Of a stretch of 13,990 nt of DNA, positions 1-6,911 are shown piece after piece. The position numbers and the translations under genes are program-made. Positions within the stretch are counted from its first letter, which is position 1. Every line of letters starts with the position of its first letter. The stretch comes from an uncultured Succinatimonas sp. (GTDB taxonomy: Bacteria > Pseudomonadota > Gammaproteobacteria > Enterobacterales > Succinivibrionaceae): contig NZ_CAJKVK010000057.1 of the NCBI RefSeq assembly GCF_905203285.1, positions 1 through 13,990 on the forward strand. Direction: 5' to 3'. Below the pieces are notes generated by a model that had not been told where the DNA came from, made no database searches, and saw only the letters and a list, made by a program, of their open reading frames with translations.

Positions 1-32
1 CAATATATAAATAATATTTTTTCAGATAATAT

Positions 33-63
33 AAAAACGGCAGTATGTAAAAACACGCTGCCG
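33..63 (-). terminator. Intrinsic terminator of mdh
   Basis: Read on the minus strand, a 6-bp GC-rich stem (CGGCAG at 58-63 pairing with CTGCCG at 38-43) encloses a 14-nt loop and is followed directly by TTTTTAT. It begins about 30 nt past the mdh stop codon, as expected for a rho-independent terminator. The long loop makes it weaker than the ftsZ terminator at 5441-5472. Confidence 0.75.
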
Positions 64-92
64 CTTCTTCAATAAATGACGTTATTTGCTAA

Positions 93-1052
93 TTACTTGT
101 TGGCCTGAACCCACTCAGTAGCAAAATCAACACCTTTCTTGATGTTGCCGTTTAAAACGTCCTTAAGCTCGTCAAGGCACTTCTGCTCGAAAGCGGAGAT
201 CTTGCCGATATCATAGGTCTTATCCCAGCCTTCAGTGCCGAAACGCAAACGCTGAGCGAAGAACTTGGTGTACTTGCCGTCGCCTTCAGTGTAGCCGTAC
301 TCGGTAACACCGGGCTCACCCATCAAGCCGCGAACGACCTTAAGGGCAAAACGTGCACCGGCAGTAGCCATTGACAAGGTAGCTGAACCTGCGCCGACCT
401 TAGCTTCAACAACTTCGGTACCGGCGTTCTGAATACGGGTGGTAAGCTCAGCAATACGCTCGTCAGAAATGACGTCAGCGTTAATAACCTGAGAAATCAA
501 CGGAAGAATGGTGGTGCCGCTGTGGCCGCCGATAACCGGAACTACGGTACGGGCGGTTGAAACACCGAGCTCCTCGGAGAGGAAGGTCTCAGAACGAAGA
601 ACGTCAAGAACGGTTACGCCGAACAAACGATGCTTGTCGTAAACGCCTTCAGCCTTCAAAACTTCAGCTGCAAGAGGTACAGTTGAGTTAACCGGGTTGG
701 TGATGATGCAGATGCAAGCCTTCGGGCAAACTTTAGCGCAGTTCTTAACGAGGTTTGCAACGATGCCGGCGTTGACCTTGAAGAGGTCGTCACGGGTCAT
801 GCCGGGCTTACGAGCAACACCGGCCGGAATAACTACAACGTCAGCGCCTTCCAAAGCCTTAGGAAGATCGTCACCGGTGAAGCCGTCAACGCATACATCA
901 GTAGGGATGTGGCTTAAATCTTTGGCAACACCCGGAGTGAACGGGGCTACGTCATAAAGGCTTAATTTAGAGCCGGCAGGAAGATTGTTTTTCAAAATCA
1001 TGGATAAAGGCTGACCGATACCGCCAGCAGCGCCCAATACGGCAACTTTCAT
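93..1052 (-). CDS. mdh: Malate dehydrogenase (NAD-dependent)
   Basis: Cytosolic enzyme that interconverts malate and oxaloacetate with NAD. It serves the TCA cycle and, in succinate-forming anaerobes, the reductive branch from oxaloacetate to succinate. The 319-residue protein begins with the Rossmann glycine motif GAAGGIG (residues 7-13). D34 at the end of the second strand marks NAD rather than NADP preference. Substrate-binding arginines R81 and R87 (ARKPGMTR loop), N119, R153 and the catalytic pair D150/H177 all sit at the E. coli Mdh residue numbers. Length is close to E. coli's 312; the C-terminus is slightly longer. The ATG is preceded by AGGAG (1059-1063) six bases upstream, which fixes the start. 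It lies downstream of acnB but behind that gene's terminator, so it is probably transcribed alone. Confidence 0.98.
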   Translation of the reverse strand: MKVAVLGAAGGIGQPLSMILKNNLPAGSKLSLYDVAPFTPGVAKDLSHIPTDVCVDGFTGDDLPKALEGADVVVIPAGVARKPGMTRDDLFKVNAGIVANLVKNCAKVCPKACICIITNPVNSTVPLAAEVLKAEGVYDKHRLFGVTVLDVLRSETFLSEELGVSTARTVVPVIGGHSGTTILPLISQVINADVISDERIAELTTRIQNAGTEVVEAKVGAGSATLSMATAGARFALKVVRGLMGEPGVTEYGYTEGDGKYTKFFAQRLRFGTEGWDKTYDIGKISAFEQKCLDELKDVLNGNIKKGVDFATEWVQANK

Positions 1053-1058
1053 GTTCTA

Positions 1059-1063
1059 CTCCT
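1059..1063 (-). promoter_or_regulatory. Strong ribosome binding site of mdh
   Basis: AGGAG on the minus strand, six bases before the mdh ATG. It is the best-spaced Shine-Dalgarno sequence in the window, consistent with high expression of malate dehydrogenase, and it decides the start codon. Confidence 0.8.
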
Positions 1064-1125
1064 TTAATTAATAAAAAATCTGCTGAATATTTTCCGTAAA
1101 AACGGTAAGTTATTTCTTTGCAGTC

Positions 1126-1155
1126 ATTCTACATTTTAACAAAACAAATACTCAA
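1126..1155 (-). promoter_or_regulatory. Candidate sigma-70 promoter for mdh
   Basis: On the minus strand a -35-like TTGAGT (1150-1155) and a -10-like TAGAAT (1126-1131) are 18 bases apart, about 75 bases before the mdh start. The -35 box lies inside the stem of the acnB terminator. It is inferred from consensus match only (4/6 and 5/6). The need for it follows from the terminator that separates mdh from acnB. Confidence 0.35.
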
Positions 1156-1175
1156 GAACACACTCTTGAGTATTT
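1146..1175 (-). terminator. Intrinsic terminator of the lpxC-ampD-acnB unit
   Basis: A perfect 12-bp inverted repeat (1146-1157 and 1164-1175) with a 6-nt loop lies 12 nt past the acnB stop codon. On the minus strand it is followed by a T-rich run (GTTTTGTT). The stem is AT-rich but long and has no mismatch. It separates acnB from mdh. Confidence 0.75.
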
Positions 1176-1187
1176 TACTTTTATATT

Positions 1188-3749
1188 CTAATCGGCAAAA
1201 TCAAGCAAAGTATAGACTTCGCTCTCTTTTCCGTTCAAAATTTTAAGTTCTTCAAAATATTCATTCACAGAAGGCATTCTGCCTAACTTTGCGCATACCG
1301 CGGCAAGCTCGGCGCTTGCCAGGAATACGTTAGCTCCTTTGCCTAAACGGTTAGGAAAATTTCTTGTGGAAGTCGATACGACGGTAGCGTTATCACGAAC
1401 GCGCGCCTGATTTCCCATACATAATGAGCAGCCGGGGATTTCCATACGAGCACCGGCCTTGGCAAATACAGCGTATAAACCTTCATCGCGCAGCTCATCT
1501 CTGTCCATACGAGTAGGAGGAGTCATCCACAAACGAGAGTTTACCTCTCCGGTGCAGCTCTTAAAAATTTCGCCTGCGGCACGGAAATGTCCGATATTAG
1601 TCATGCATGAGCCGATGAAAACTTCATCTATCTTGGTATTGGTGTACTCAGATAAAAGATGAACGTCATCAGGATCGTTCGGTACGCATACGATAGGCTC
1701 GGTAATTTCGCCCATGTCAATTTCCAGAACTGCGGCATATTCGCAATCAGGATCAGCATAGATAAGCTCAGGATCTTTTACCCATGCTTCCATTGCTTCG
1801 GCTCGGCGTAATAAGGCTTCTTTTGATTCATATCCGTCATTTGCCATCTGACGCAAAAGTGCGGCATTTGAACGCAGATACGCGCAAACGCTCTCTTTAC
1901 TAAGAGCGATAGCGCAAGCTGCGGCAGAGCGCTCAGCTGAAGCGTCGGCAAGTTCAAAAGCATGTTCGCAGGATAAATCCTCAAGGCCCTCGATTTCCAA
2001 AATCTTTCCGGAGAAGATATTTTTCTTGCCTTTCTTATCTACGGTTAAAAGTCCCTTTTTAATTGCAAAATAAGGAATGGCATGCACCAAGTCACGCAAA
2101 GTAATACCGGGGCGGCGCTTGCCGACAAAGCGAACCAAAACGGACTCTGGCATATCAAGCGGCATCATTCCGGCGGCCGCGGCGAAAGCCACAAGACCTG
2201 ATCCTGCGGCAAAGGAAATTCCGATAGGCATTCTGGTATGGGAATCACCGCCGGTACCTACGGTATCGGGCAATGCCATACGGTTAAGCCAGCTGTGAAT
2301 AACACCGTCACCGGGGCGCAAAGCAATACCGCCGCGCTGTTCCATAAAGCCGGGCAAAGATTTCTGCATCTTGATATCGACAGGCTTAGGATAAGCCGCG
2401 GTATGACAAAATGACTGCATCACAAGATCGGCAGAGAATTTAAGGCAGGATAAATCCTTAAGTTCATCACGGGTCATAGGACCTGTCGTATCCTGAGAAC
2501 CGACGGTTGTGATCTTAGGCTCGCAATATTCACCGGGGCGTACGCCGTAAACGCCGCATGCTTTACCCACGATCTTCTGGGCACGGGTGTAGCCTTTAGA
2601 GCTTTCAGGAGCTTTAGGATTAGGAATAAAGATCTCGCTCTTTGGCAAACCCAAAGCGGCACGGGCTTTATCGGTAAGAGATCTGCCGATAATAAGCGGA
2701 ATACGGCCTCCGGCTTTTACTTCATCCAAAAGATTCTGGGTTTTAAGCTTGAAGCTTGATAAGACCTTATCACTGTCATGTGCGCAAACTTTGCCTGCAT
2801 ACGGATAAAGGTCGATGACATCGCCCATATTAAGCGCGCTGACATCACACTCAATCGGCAAAGCACCTGAATCTTCCAAAGTATTGTAGAAAATCGGGGC
2901 AATTTTGCCGCCTAAAACAAAACCGCCGGCTTTTTTATTGGGAGTACCGGGAATTTCATTACCGATATACCAAATAAGTGAATTTGCAGCGCTCTTGCGT
3001 GATGAACCGGTACCTACGACATCACCTACGTACACAAGAGGAAAACCTTTTTGTTTAAGTTCATTAATAAGTTTTACCGGACCGCGAACACCTTCTTCGT
3101 CAGGAGTAAGCCCGGGACGGGAGTTCTTAAACATGGCAAGGGCATGAAGCGGAATATCAGGGCGCGACCAGGCATCGGTTGCAGGAGAAAAATCATCGGT
3201 CGTAGCTTCGCCGGATACTTTAAATACGGTTAAAGTGATCTTTTCAGGCAGACCTTGCTTTTCGGTAAACCAGGTAGCGTTAGCCCAGTTATTCATCAAA
3301 GTCTTAGTGCCTTTTACTCCTTTTTGCGCCAATTCCTTAACTTTATTAAAAGCGTCATACACCATGATAGTGTCGGAAAGCGCACTAACGGCGGCATCTG
3401 CAAGTTTGTCATCATCAAGAAGAGCAATTAAATGATCGACATTAAAGCCGCCTTTCATTTTGCCTAAAAGATTAACCGCATCTGCAGGAGAAATTAAAGC
3501 GCAGATAATTTTCCCTTTGACAATGTCGTTTAAAAACTCCGCTTTAACGGCAGAAGCGTCATCAACGCCAGGCAATACTCTTTCTTCTAATAATTCCAAA
3601 AGTTCTTTATTGTCTGCATTTGAAGGATCGGCTAGCAGCAAGCATAATGCTTTAGTTTCATCTGCAGTAAGAGCCAAAGGAGGGATCCCCAATTTGGCAC
3701 GTTCCGCTGCGTTTTTATGATATTCATTTAAAAAGTTTTGTGCGCTCAT
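1188..3749 (-). CDS. acnB: Bifunctional aconitate hydratase 2 / 2-methylisocitrate dehydratase
   Basis: Cytosolic [4Fe-4S] enzyme that converts citrate to isocitrate through cis-aconitate. The 853 residues compare with about 865 in E. coli AcnB, and the domain order is the AcnB one. An alpha-helical HEAT-like N-terminal domain spans about residues 1-155. The swivel domain follows early in the chain (about 165-375, with VGDVVGTGSSRKSA near 241-254), rather than at the C-terminus as in AcnA. Then comes the catalytic core with GTGGDSHTRMP (498-508). The cluster ligands are C715 (GSCMTN) and C774/C777 (PGCSLC). In the AcnB family the apo-protein can bind mRNA. The ATG has AAAGGA at 3758-3763 with good spacing. 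The gene begins 17 bp after ampD with no terminator between, so it is probably co-transcribed with lpxC-ampD. It ends in TAG. Confidence 0.98.
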   Translation of the reverse strand: MSAQNFLNEYHKNAAERAKLGIPPLALTADETKALCLLLADPSNADNKELLELLEERVLPGVDDASAVKAEFLNDIVKGKIICALISPADAVNLLGKMKGGFNVDHLIALLDDDKLADAAVSALSDTIMVYDAFNKVKELAQKGVKGTKTLMNNWANATWFTEKQGLPEKITLTVFKVSGEATTDDFSPATDAWSRPDIPLHALAMFKNSRPGLTPDEEGVRGPVKLINELKQKGFPLVYVGDVVGTGSSRKSAANSLIWYIGNEIPGTPNKKAGGFVLGGKIAPIFYNTLEDSGALPIECDVSALNMGDVIDLYPYAGKVCAHDSDKVLSSFKLKTQNLLDEVKAGGRIPLIIGRSLTDKARAALGLPKSEIFIPNPKAPESSKGYTRAQKIVGKACGVYGVRPGEYCEPKITTVGSQDTTGPMTRDELKDLSCLKFSADLVMQSFCHTAAYPKPVDIKMQKSLPGFMEQRGGIALRPGDGVIHSWLNRMALPDTVGTGGDSHTRMPIGISFAAGSGLVAFAAAAGMMPLDMPESVLVRFVGKRRPGITLRDLVHAIPYFAIKKGLLTVDKKGKKNIFSGKILEIEGLEDLSCEHAFELADASAERSAAACAIALSKESVCAYLRSNAALLRQMANDGYESKEALLRRAEAMEAWVKDPELIYADPDCEYAAVLEIDMGEITEPIVCVPNDPDDVHLLSEYTNTKIDEVFIGSCMTNIGHFRAAGEIFKSCTGEVNSRLWMTPPTRMDRDELRDEGLYAVFAKAGARMEIPGCSLCMGNQARVRDNATVVSTSTRNFPNRLGKGANVFLASAELAAVCAKLGRMPSVNEYFEELKILNGKESEVYTLLDFAD

Positions 3750-3766
3750 TTTTGCTGTCCTTTAAG

Positions 3767-4303
3767 TCAAAAGTTCGGACTTAATTTACTAAAATCAAAA
3801 AAAGGCCCCGGATCGGTTTTGCGTCCCGGCGCAATATCGCTATGTCCGGCGATGCGGTTTTGAATTTGCGGATAAGTGCGGCGTAAAGCCTTCACTGCCG
3901 CGTTGAGACTTTGATACTGCTTTTCGGTATAGGCTTCAAAATCCGTACCTTCAAGCTCAATCCCAACTGAAAAATCATTACACTCGGCTTCACCATTATA
4001 AGACGAACGCCCTGCGTGCCAAGCTCTATCTAAAAATGACACATATTGGGTAATAATACCTTGTCTATTTATAAAAAGATGAGTCGAGACCTCAAGCTTA
4101 TAAATCGCTTCAAAATAAGGATCGGCGTTTTTATCAAGAGTTCCGGTAAAAAGATCGTCAATATAATGCCCCCCGAAAATCCCGGGTGGCAAAGAAATGC
4201 CGTGAATAACGATAAGAGAAATATCTAAAGGCTTTTTTCGGGCATTAAAAAAAGGAGTAGGCACTTGCCTTACTCCTTCCATCCAACCGGCAACTATACG
4301 CAT
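3767..4303 (-). CDS. ampD: 1,6-anhydro-N-acetylmuramyl-L-alanine amidase AmpD
   Basis: Cytoplasmic zinc amidase of peptidoglycan recycling. It cleaves the stem peptide from 1,6-anhydroMurNAc, and in species with AmpR its loss derepresses AmpC beta-lactamase. It is a single amidase_2 domain of 178 residues (E. coli 183). The zinc ligands H34, H154 and D164 and the catalytic residues E116 and K162 are all present at E. coli numbering. The ISLPPG.FGG motif and the HSDIAPGRKTDPGP loop are typical. There is no signal peptide, which fits the cytoplasmic AmpD rather than the periplasmic AmiD type. The ATG starts 3 bp after the lpxC stop, with TAAGG inside the lpxC tail as its likely ribosome binding site, implying translational coupling. 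No ampE follows; acnB comes next after 17 bp. Confidence 0.96.
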   Translation of the reverse strand: MRIVAGWMEGVRQVPTPFFNARKKPLDISLIVIHGISLPPGIFGGHYIDDLFTGTLDKNADPYFEAIYKLEVSTHLFINRQGIITQYVSFLDRAWHAGRSSYNGEAECNDFSVGIELEGTDFEAYTEKQYQSLNAAVKALRRTYPQIQNRIAGHSDIAPGRKTDPGPFFDFSKLSPNF

Positions 4304-4306
4304 TTA

Positions 4307-5242
4307 CTATGCCTTAGCAAGCTGCATAACATTGCTGCCGATAAAATCTATTCCGGCATTTTCCTGTTCGCGGGAAGACAAGGTTACAACCTCATAATTC
4401 TTGCTGTCTGAAAGCAATGCGTGCAACAAACGATTATTTAAGGTATGGCCTGTCTTATATGCTGAAAATGCACCTAAAATGCTATGACCTTCCATATAAA
4501 GGTCGCCCACAGCATCAAGCATCTTATGCTTAACGAACTCATTGGGGTAACGCAAACCGTCAGGATTTACCACGCGGTAATCATCAAGCACGACAGCGTT
4601 TTCCAAAGATCCGCCTAAAGCCAGATTATGAGCGTGCATATACTCAACATCGCGCATAAAGCAGAAAGTACGGGCACGGGATAACTCGGAAGCAAAGCCG
4701 CGGCCTGAAAAATCAAAAGAAAAATGCTGCAGATCTTTTTCCATTGCCGGATGATTGAAGTCAATCGTCAAATCAAGCTTAAAGCCGTCATCGCAAGGAT
4801 TGAGCTCTGCCCATTTCTCTTTATCTTCAACTCTTACTTTACGCAGTACTCTGAAAAAGCGTTTAGGAGCATCAAGCTCAACGGTACCTACCGACTCAAA
4901 CAAATAGATAAAAGGCTGAGAAGAACCGTCAAGAACCGGAAGCTCCGGAGCATTTACATCAACAAACAAATTATCAATGCCAAATGCCGATAAGGCCGCG
5001 GTTAAATGCTCTACGGTTGAAATACGTACACCTTCGGCATTAACCAAAGCCGTGCATAACTGGGTGTCACGAACGGAGTCGGCATCACATTTCATGACAA
5101 CTGGAGGATTAAGATCTGTTCTGGTATAAATAATTCCGGTATCTGCCGGAGCGGGGCGGAAAGTAACCTGCACCTTGGTACCTGAATGAAGTCCGATGCC
5201 GGTTGTAGAAATCTCTTTTGCTACAGTACGCTGTTTTACCAT
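4307..5242 (-). CDS. lpxC: UDP-3-O-acyl-N-acetylglucosamine deacetylase LpxC
   Basis: Zinc deacetylase of the first committed step of lipid A synthesis, acting in the cytosol on UDP-3-O-acyl-GlcNAc. It has 311 residues (E. coli 305) in the usual two-domain fold. H79 in STVEHL, H239 and D243 in FVKHKMLDAVGD are the zinc ligands. E78 and H266 (KTGHTLNN) are the general base and acid; numbers past about residue 200 are shifted by one from E. coli. The C-terminus ends in a non-polar LAKA. In E. coli a non-polar LpxC tail is the FtsH degradation signal, so a similar turnover is possible but not shown here. The gene follows ftsZ as in the classic dcw cluster but lies behind a strong terminator and has a 249-bp upstream gap. 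A weak AGGGG precedes the ATG. Instead of secM-secA, ampD follows. Confidence 0.97.
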   Translation of the reverse strand: MVKQRTVAKEISTTGIGLHSGTKVQVTFRPAPADTGIIYTRTDLNPPVVMKCDADSVRDTQLCTALVNAEGVRISTVEHLTAALSAFGIDNLFVDVNAPELPVLDGSSQPFIYLFESVGTVELDAPKRFFRVLRKVRVEDKEKWAELNPCDDGFKLDLTIDFNHPAMEKDLQHFSFDFSGRGFASELSRARTFCFMRDVEYMHAHNLALGGSLENAVVLDDYRVVNPDGLRYPNEFVKHKMLDAVGDLYMEGHSILGAFSAYKTGHTLNNRLLHALLSDSKNYEVVTLSSREQENAGIDFIGSNVMQLAKA

Positions 5243-5288
5243 CAGCTTTAAATCCCCTGAACACTGTCTTAGACCTTATTATTTTAAT

Positions 5289-5317
5289 ATATATTTAAGC
5301 CTTGAGCTTAGATATAT
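5289..5317 (-). repeat. Hairpin in the lpxC leader
   Basis: 12-bp inverted repeat (5289-5300 and 5306-5317) with one mismatch and a 5-nt loop, about 50-75 nt before the lpxC start and downstream of its candidate promoter. It would form a stem in the lpxC leader RNA. No T-run follows, so it is not a terminator. Its role is unknown. Confidence 0.5.
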
Positions 5318-5378
5318 TTCCGCAAAGAAAAGGCGGTCTAAAACCTATTTTTCCTTCCCTGGAATTTTTCCATACACT

Positions 5379-5406
5379 ATTGTACAGTAAAACTCCCTTT
5401 TTGCAA
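5379..5406 (-). promoter_or_regulatory. Candidate sigma-70 promoter for lpxC-ampD-acnB
   Basis: On the minus strand a -35-like TTGCAA (5401-5406) and a -10 TACAAT (5379-5384, 5/6) are 16 bases apart, giving a leader of about 130 nt before the lpxC ATG. The strong terminator just upstream makes a promoter in this gap necessary. These boxes are the best match I can find by eye. Confidence 0.5.
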
Positions 5407-5440
5407 CAAAAACAACAAAATCACAAAATTTTACCGCCTT

Positions 5441-5472
5441 AATAAAAAAAGAGCCTGCCCAACGGCAAGCCC
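5441..5472 (-). terminator. Strong intrinsic terminator after ftsZ
   Basis: On the minus strand a 9-bp stem (5464-5472 pairing with 5451-5459, including two G-U pairs) with a tetraloop is followed by seven T's and TATT. It begins 19 bp past the ftsZ stop and closes the murG-murC-ftsQ-ftsA-ftsZ unit. Confidence 0.9.
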
Positions 5473-5491
5473 TTAATTTCTAAATTTCAGA

Positions 5492-6838
5492 TTAGTCGGC
5501 CTTATTGCGTAAAATAGGCGGAACTTCCCAAATATTCTCAGAAGGAGTGTCATTGGAGTAAGAAGGATTAATCTTAACCTCCTCTACATCCTCCTCGGTA
5601 AAGCTTGCGGCTTCATTTTCATTATCAAGAGCGGCATGAGAACCGAAATCAATCGGATCAGCAGGACGGGCAGAGCCGAAGTTTGCCGAATGAGGCTGCT
5701 GCTCATTACGTGCTGCATTCTGTTTTTGCGAGAAAGCAAAGAAACCGCCTTCTACTTTTTCAGGAGCCGGAGCGAAGTTGCGTCCGCCGCGGTTTTGATT
5801 TGAAGAACGACCTACGGCTACAGGGCTTTCTGAACCCGGGATATCAGAACCGGAAATACCGGTAATAAGGATAGTGATGGAAATCTGATCTTCAGCAATG
5901 TTCTCATCAAAAGCCAAACCGTATACGCAATCGGCTTCAGCATCAGCATAGCTCTGAATTTCATCGCAGATTTCACTGAACTTGATGATAGGGAAATTAG
6001 GATTTAACTTACAGAATGCAAGTAAACCGTTTGCTGAAGAAATATCAACCTGCTCAATAAGCGGAGAGTGGATTGCACGCTGAATAGCGTCTTCAACGAA
6101 GTTTGCACCTTGACCTACACCGCTGCCGATCATTGCATGACCGCGGCCGCGCATAATGGTCTGAACGTCAGCAAAGTCAACGTTAATGTAAGCAGAAGTG
6201 GTAATGCACTCGGTAATACCCTTAACGGCACGATACAAAACGTCATTTGCTTCGTTAAACGCGCTGATGATTGAAATATTGGCGCCTAAATTCTTTAGAA
6301 GCTTATCATTTTCGATAACGATTAAAGAGTCGACATGCTTGCTAAGCTCGTTAATTCCAGACTCGGCGTTTAACATATGACGACGGCCTTCAAAACGGAA
6401 AGGCTTGGTGACGACGGCTACGGTTAAAGCTCCGGTCTCTTTAGCGATTTCAGCAATTACCGGGGCTGCACCGGTACCGGTACCGCCGCCCATACCTGCG
6501 GTAATGAACACCATGTCAGAACCCTGCAGGAGTTTCTTTAAGTCTTCCTTGCTTTCCTCAGCGGCTTTACGGCCTACGTTAGGATCACAGCCTGCACCCA
6601 AACCGTTAGTTAACTTAACGCCGATTTGTACTTTGGTATTGGCAGTTGACTTCATCAAAGCCTGCAAATCGGTATTTACCGCGATAAACTCGACACCGTC
6701 TACGCTCTGATTAATCATGTGCTGGACGGTATTGCTGCCACCGCCGCCGATACCTACTACGCGTATAACGCAATTATTGGTAGATCTGCTCATTCCGCCT
6801 GAGGTATTTGAAACCGATTCAACGCTAAAATCGCTCAT
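5492..6838 (-). CDS. ftsZ: Cell division protein FtsZ
   Basis: Tubulin-like GTPase that polymerises at mid-cell and recruits the divisome. The 448-residue protein has a short variable N-terminus (1-22) and the GGGGSN nucleotide loop (31-36). The tubulin signature is GMGGGTGTG (115-123), and the T7 catalytic loop is NVDFADV (219-225). A low-complexity linker rich in N, Q, E and A spans about 340-430. The conserved C-terminal peptide VPPILRNKAD matches the FtsA/ZipA-binding tail. It is longer than E. coli FtsZ (383), mostly in the linker. The ATG has only a weak GAGAG as ribosome binding site. The gene lies 73 bp after ftsA and is the last gene before a strong terminator. Confidence 0.99.
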   Translation of the reverse strand: MSDFSVESVSNTSGGMSRSTNNCVIRVVGIGGGGSNTVQHMINQSVDGVEFIAVNTDLQALMKSTANTKVQIGVKLTNGLGAGCDPNVGRKAAEESKEDLKKLLQGSDMVFITAGMGGGTGTGAAPVIAEIAKETGALTVAVVTKPFRFEGRRHMLNAESGINELSKHVDSLIVIENDKLLKNLGANISIISAFNEANDVLYRAVKGITECITTSAYINVDFADVQTIMRGRGHAMIGSGVGQGANFVEDAIQRAIHSPLIEQVDISSANGLLAFCKLNPNFPIIKFSEICDEIQSYADAEADCVYGLAFDENIAEDQISITILITGISGSDIPGSESPVAVGRSSNQNRGGRNFAPAPEKVEGGFFAFSQKQNAARNEQQPHSANFGSARPADPIDFGSHAALDNENEAASFTEEDVEEVKINPSYSNDTPSENIWEVPPILRNKAD

Positions 6839-6857
6839 AGTTTTCTCTCTGTATTTT

Positions 6858-6870
6858 CAGGAAATTCCTG
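6858..6870. repeat. Short perfect dyad upstream of ftsZ
   Basis: The 13-bp sequence CAGGAAATTCCTG is a perfect inverted repeat (6-bp arms around one base) in the 73-bp ftsA-ftsZ gap, about 20 bp before the ftsZ start. It could be a small operator or a hairpin limiting ribosome access, or it could be chance. No convincing promoter was found in this gap. Confidence 0.3.
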
Positions 6871-6911
6871 TTATTTGTTTGGTCTATTATTACATAAAAA
6901 TTCTTGTGAAG

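Noticed and set aside
697..957. Plus-strand open frame opposite mdh, and many similar frames opposite acnB, lpxC, ftsZ, ftsA and murG
   Set aside because: They lie wholly inside well-supported genes on the other strand, lack ribosome binding sites and have compositions expected of antisense shadows.
5332..5440. Inverted repeat ACCGCCTT/AAGGCGGT around the lpxC promoter
   Set aside because: The 8-bp arms are about 90 bp apart and one lies upstream of the promoter, so they would not fold together in the transcript; probably chance.
6839..6911. Promoter for ftsZ in the ftsA-ftsZ gap
   Set aside because: A TTCACA -35-like box and AT-rich -10-like bases are present, but no pair has acceptable spacing.
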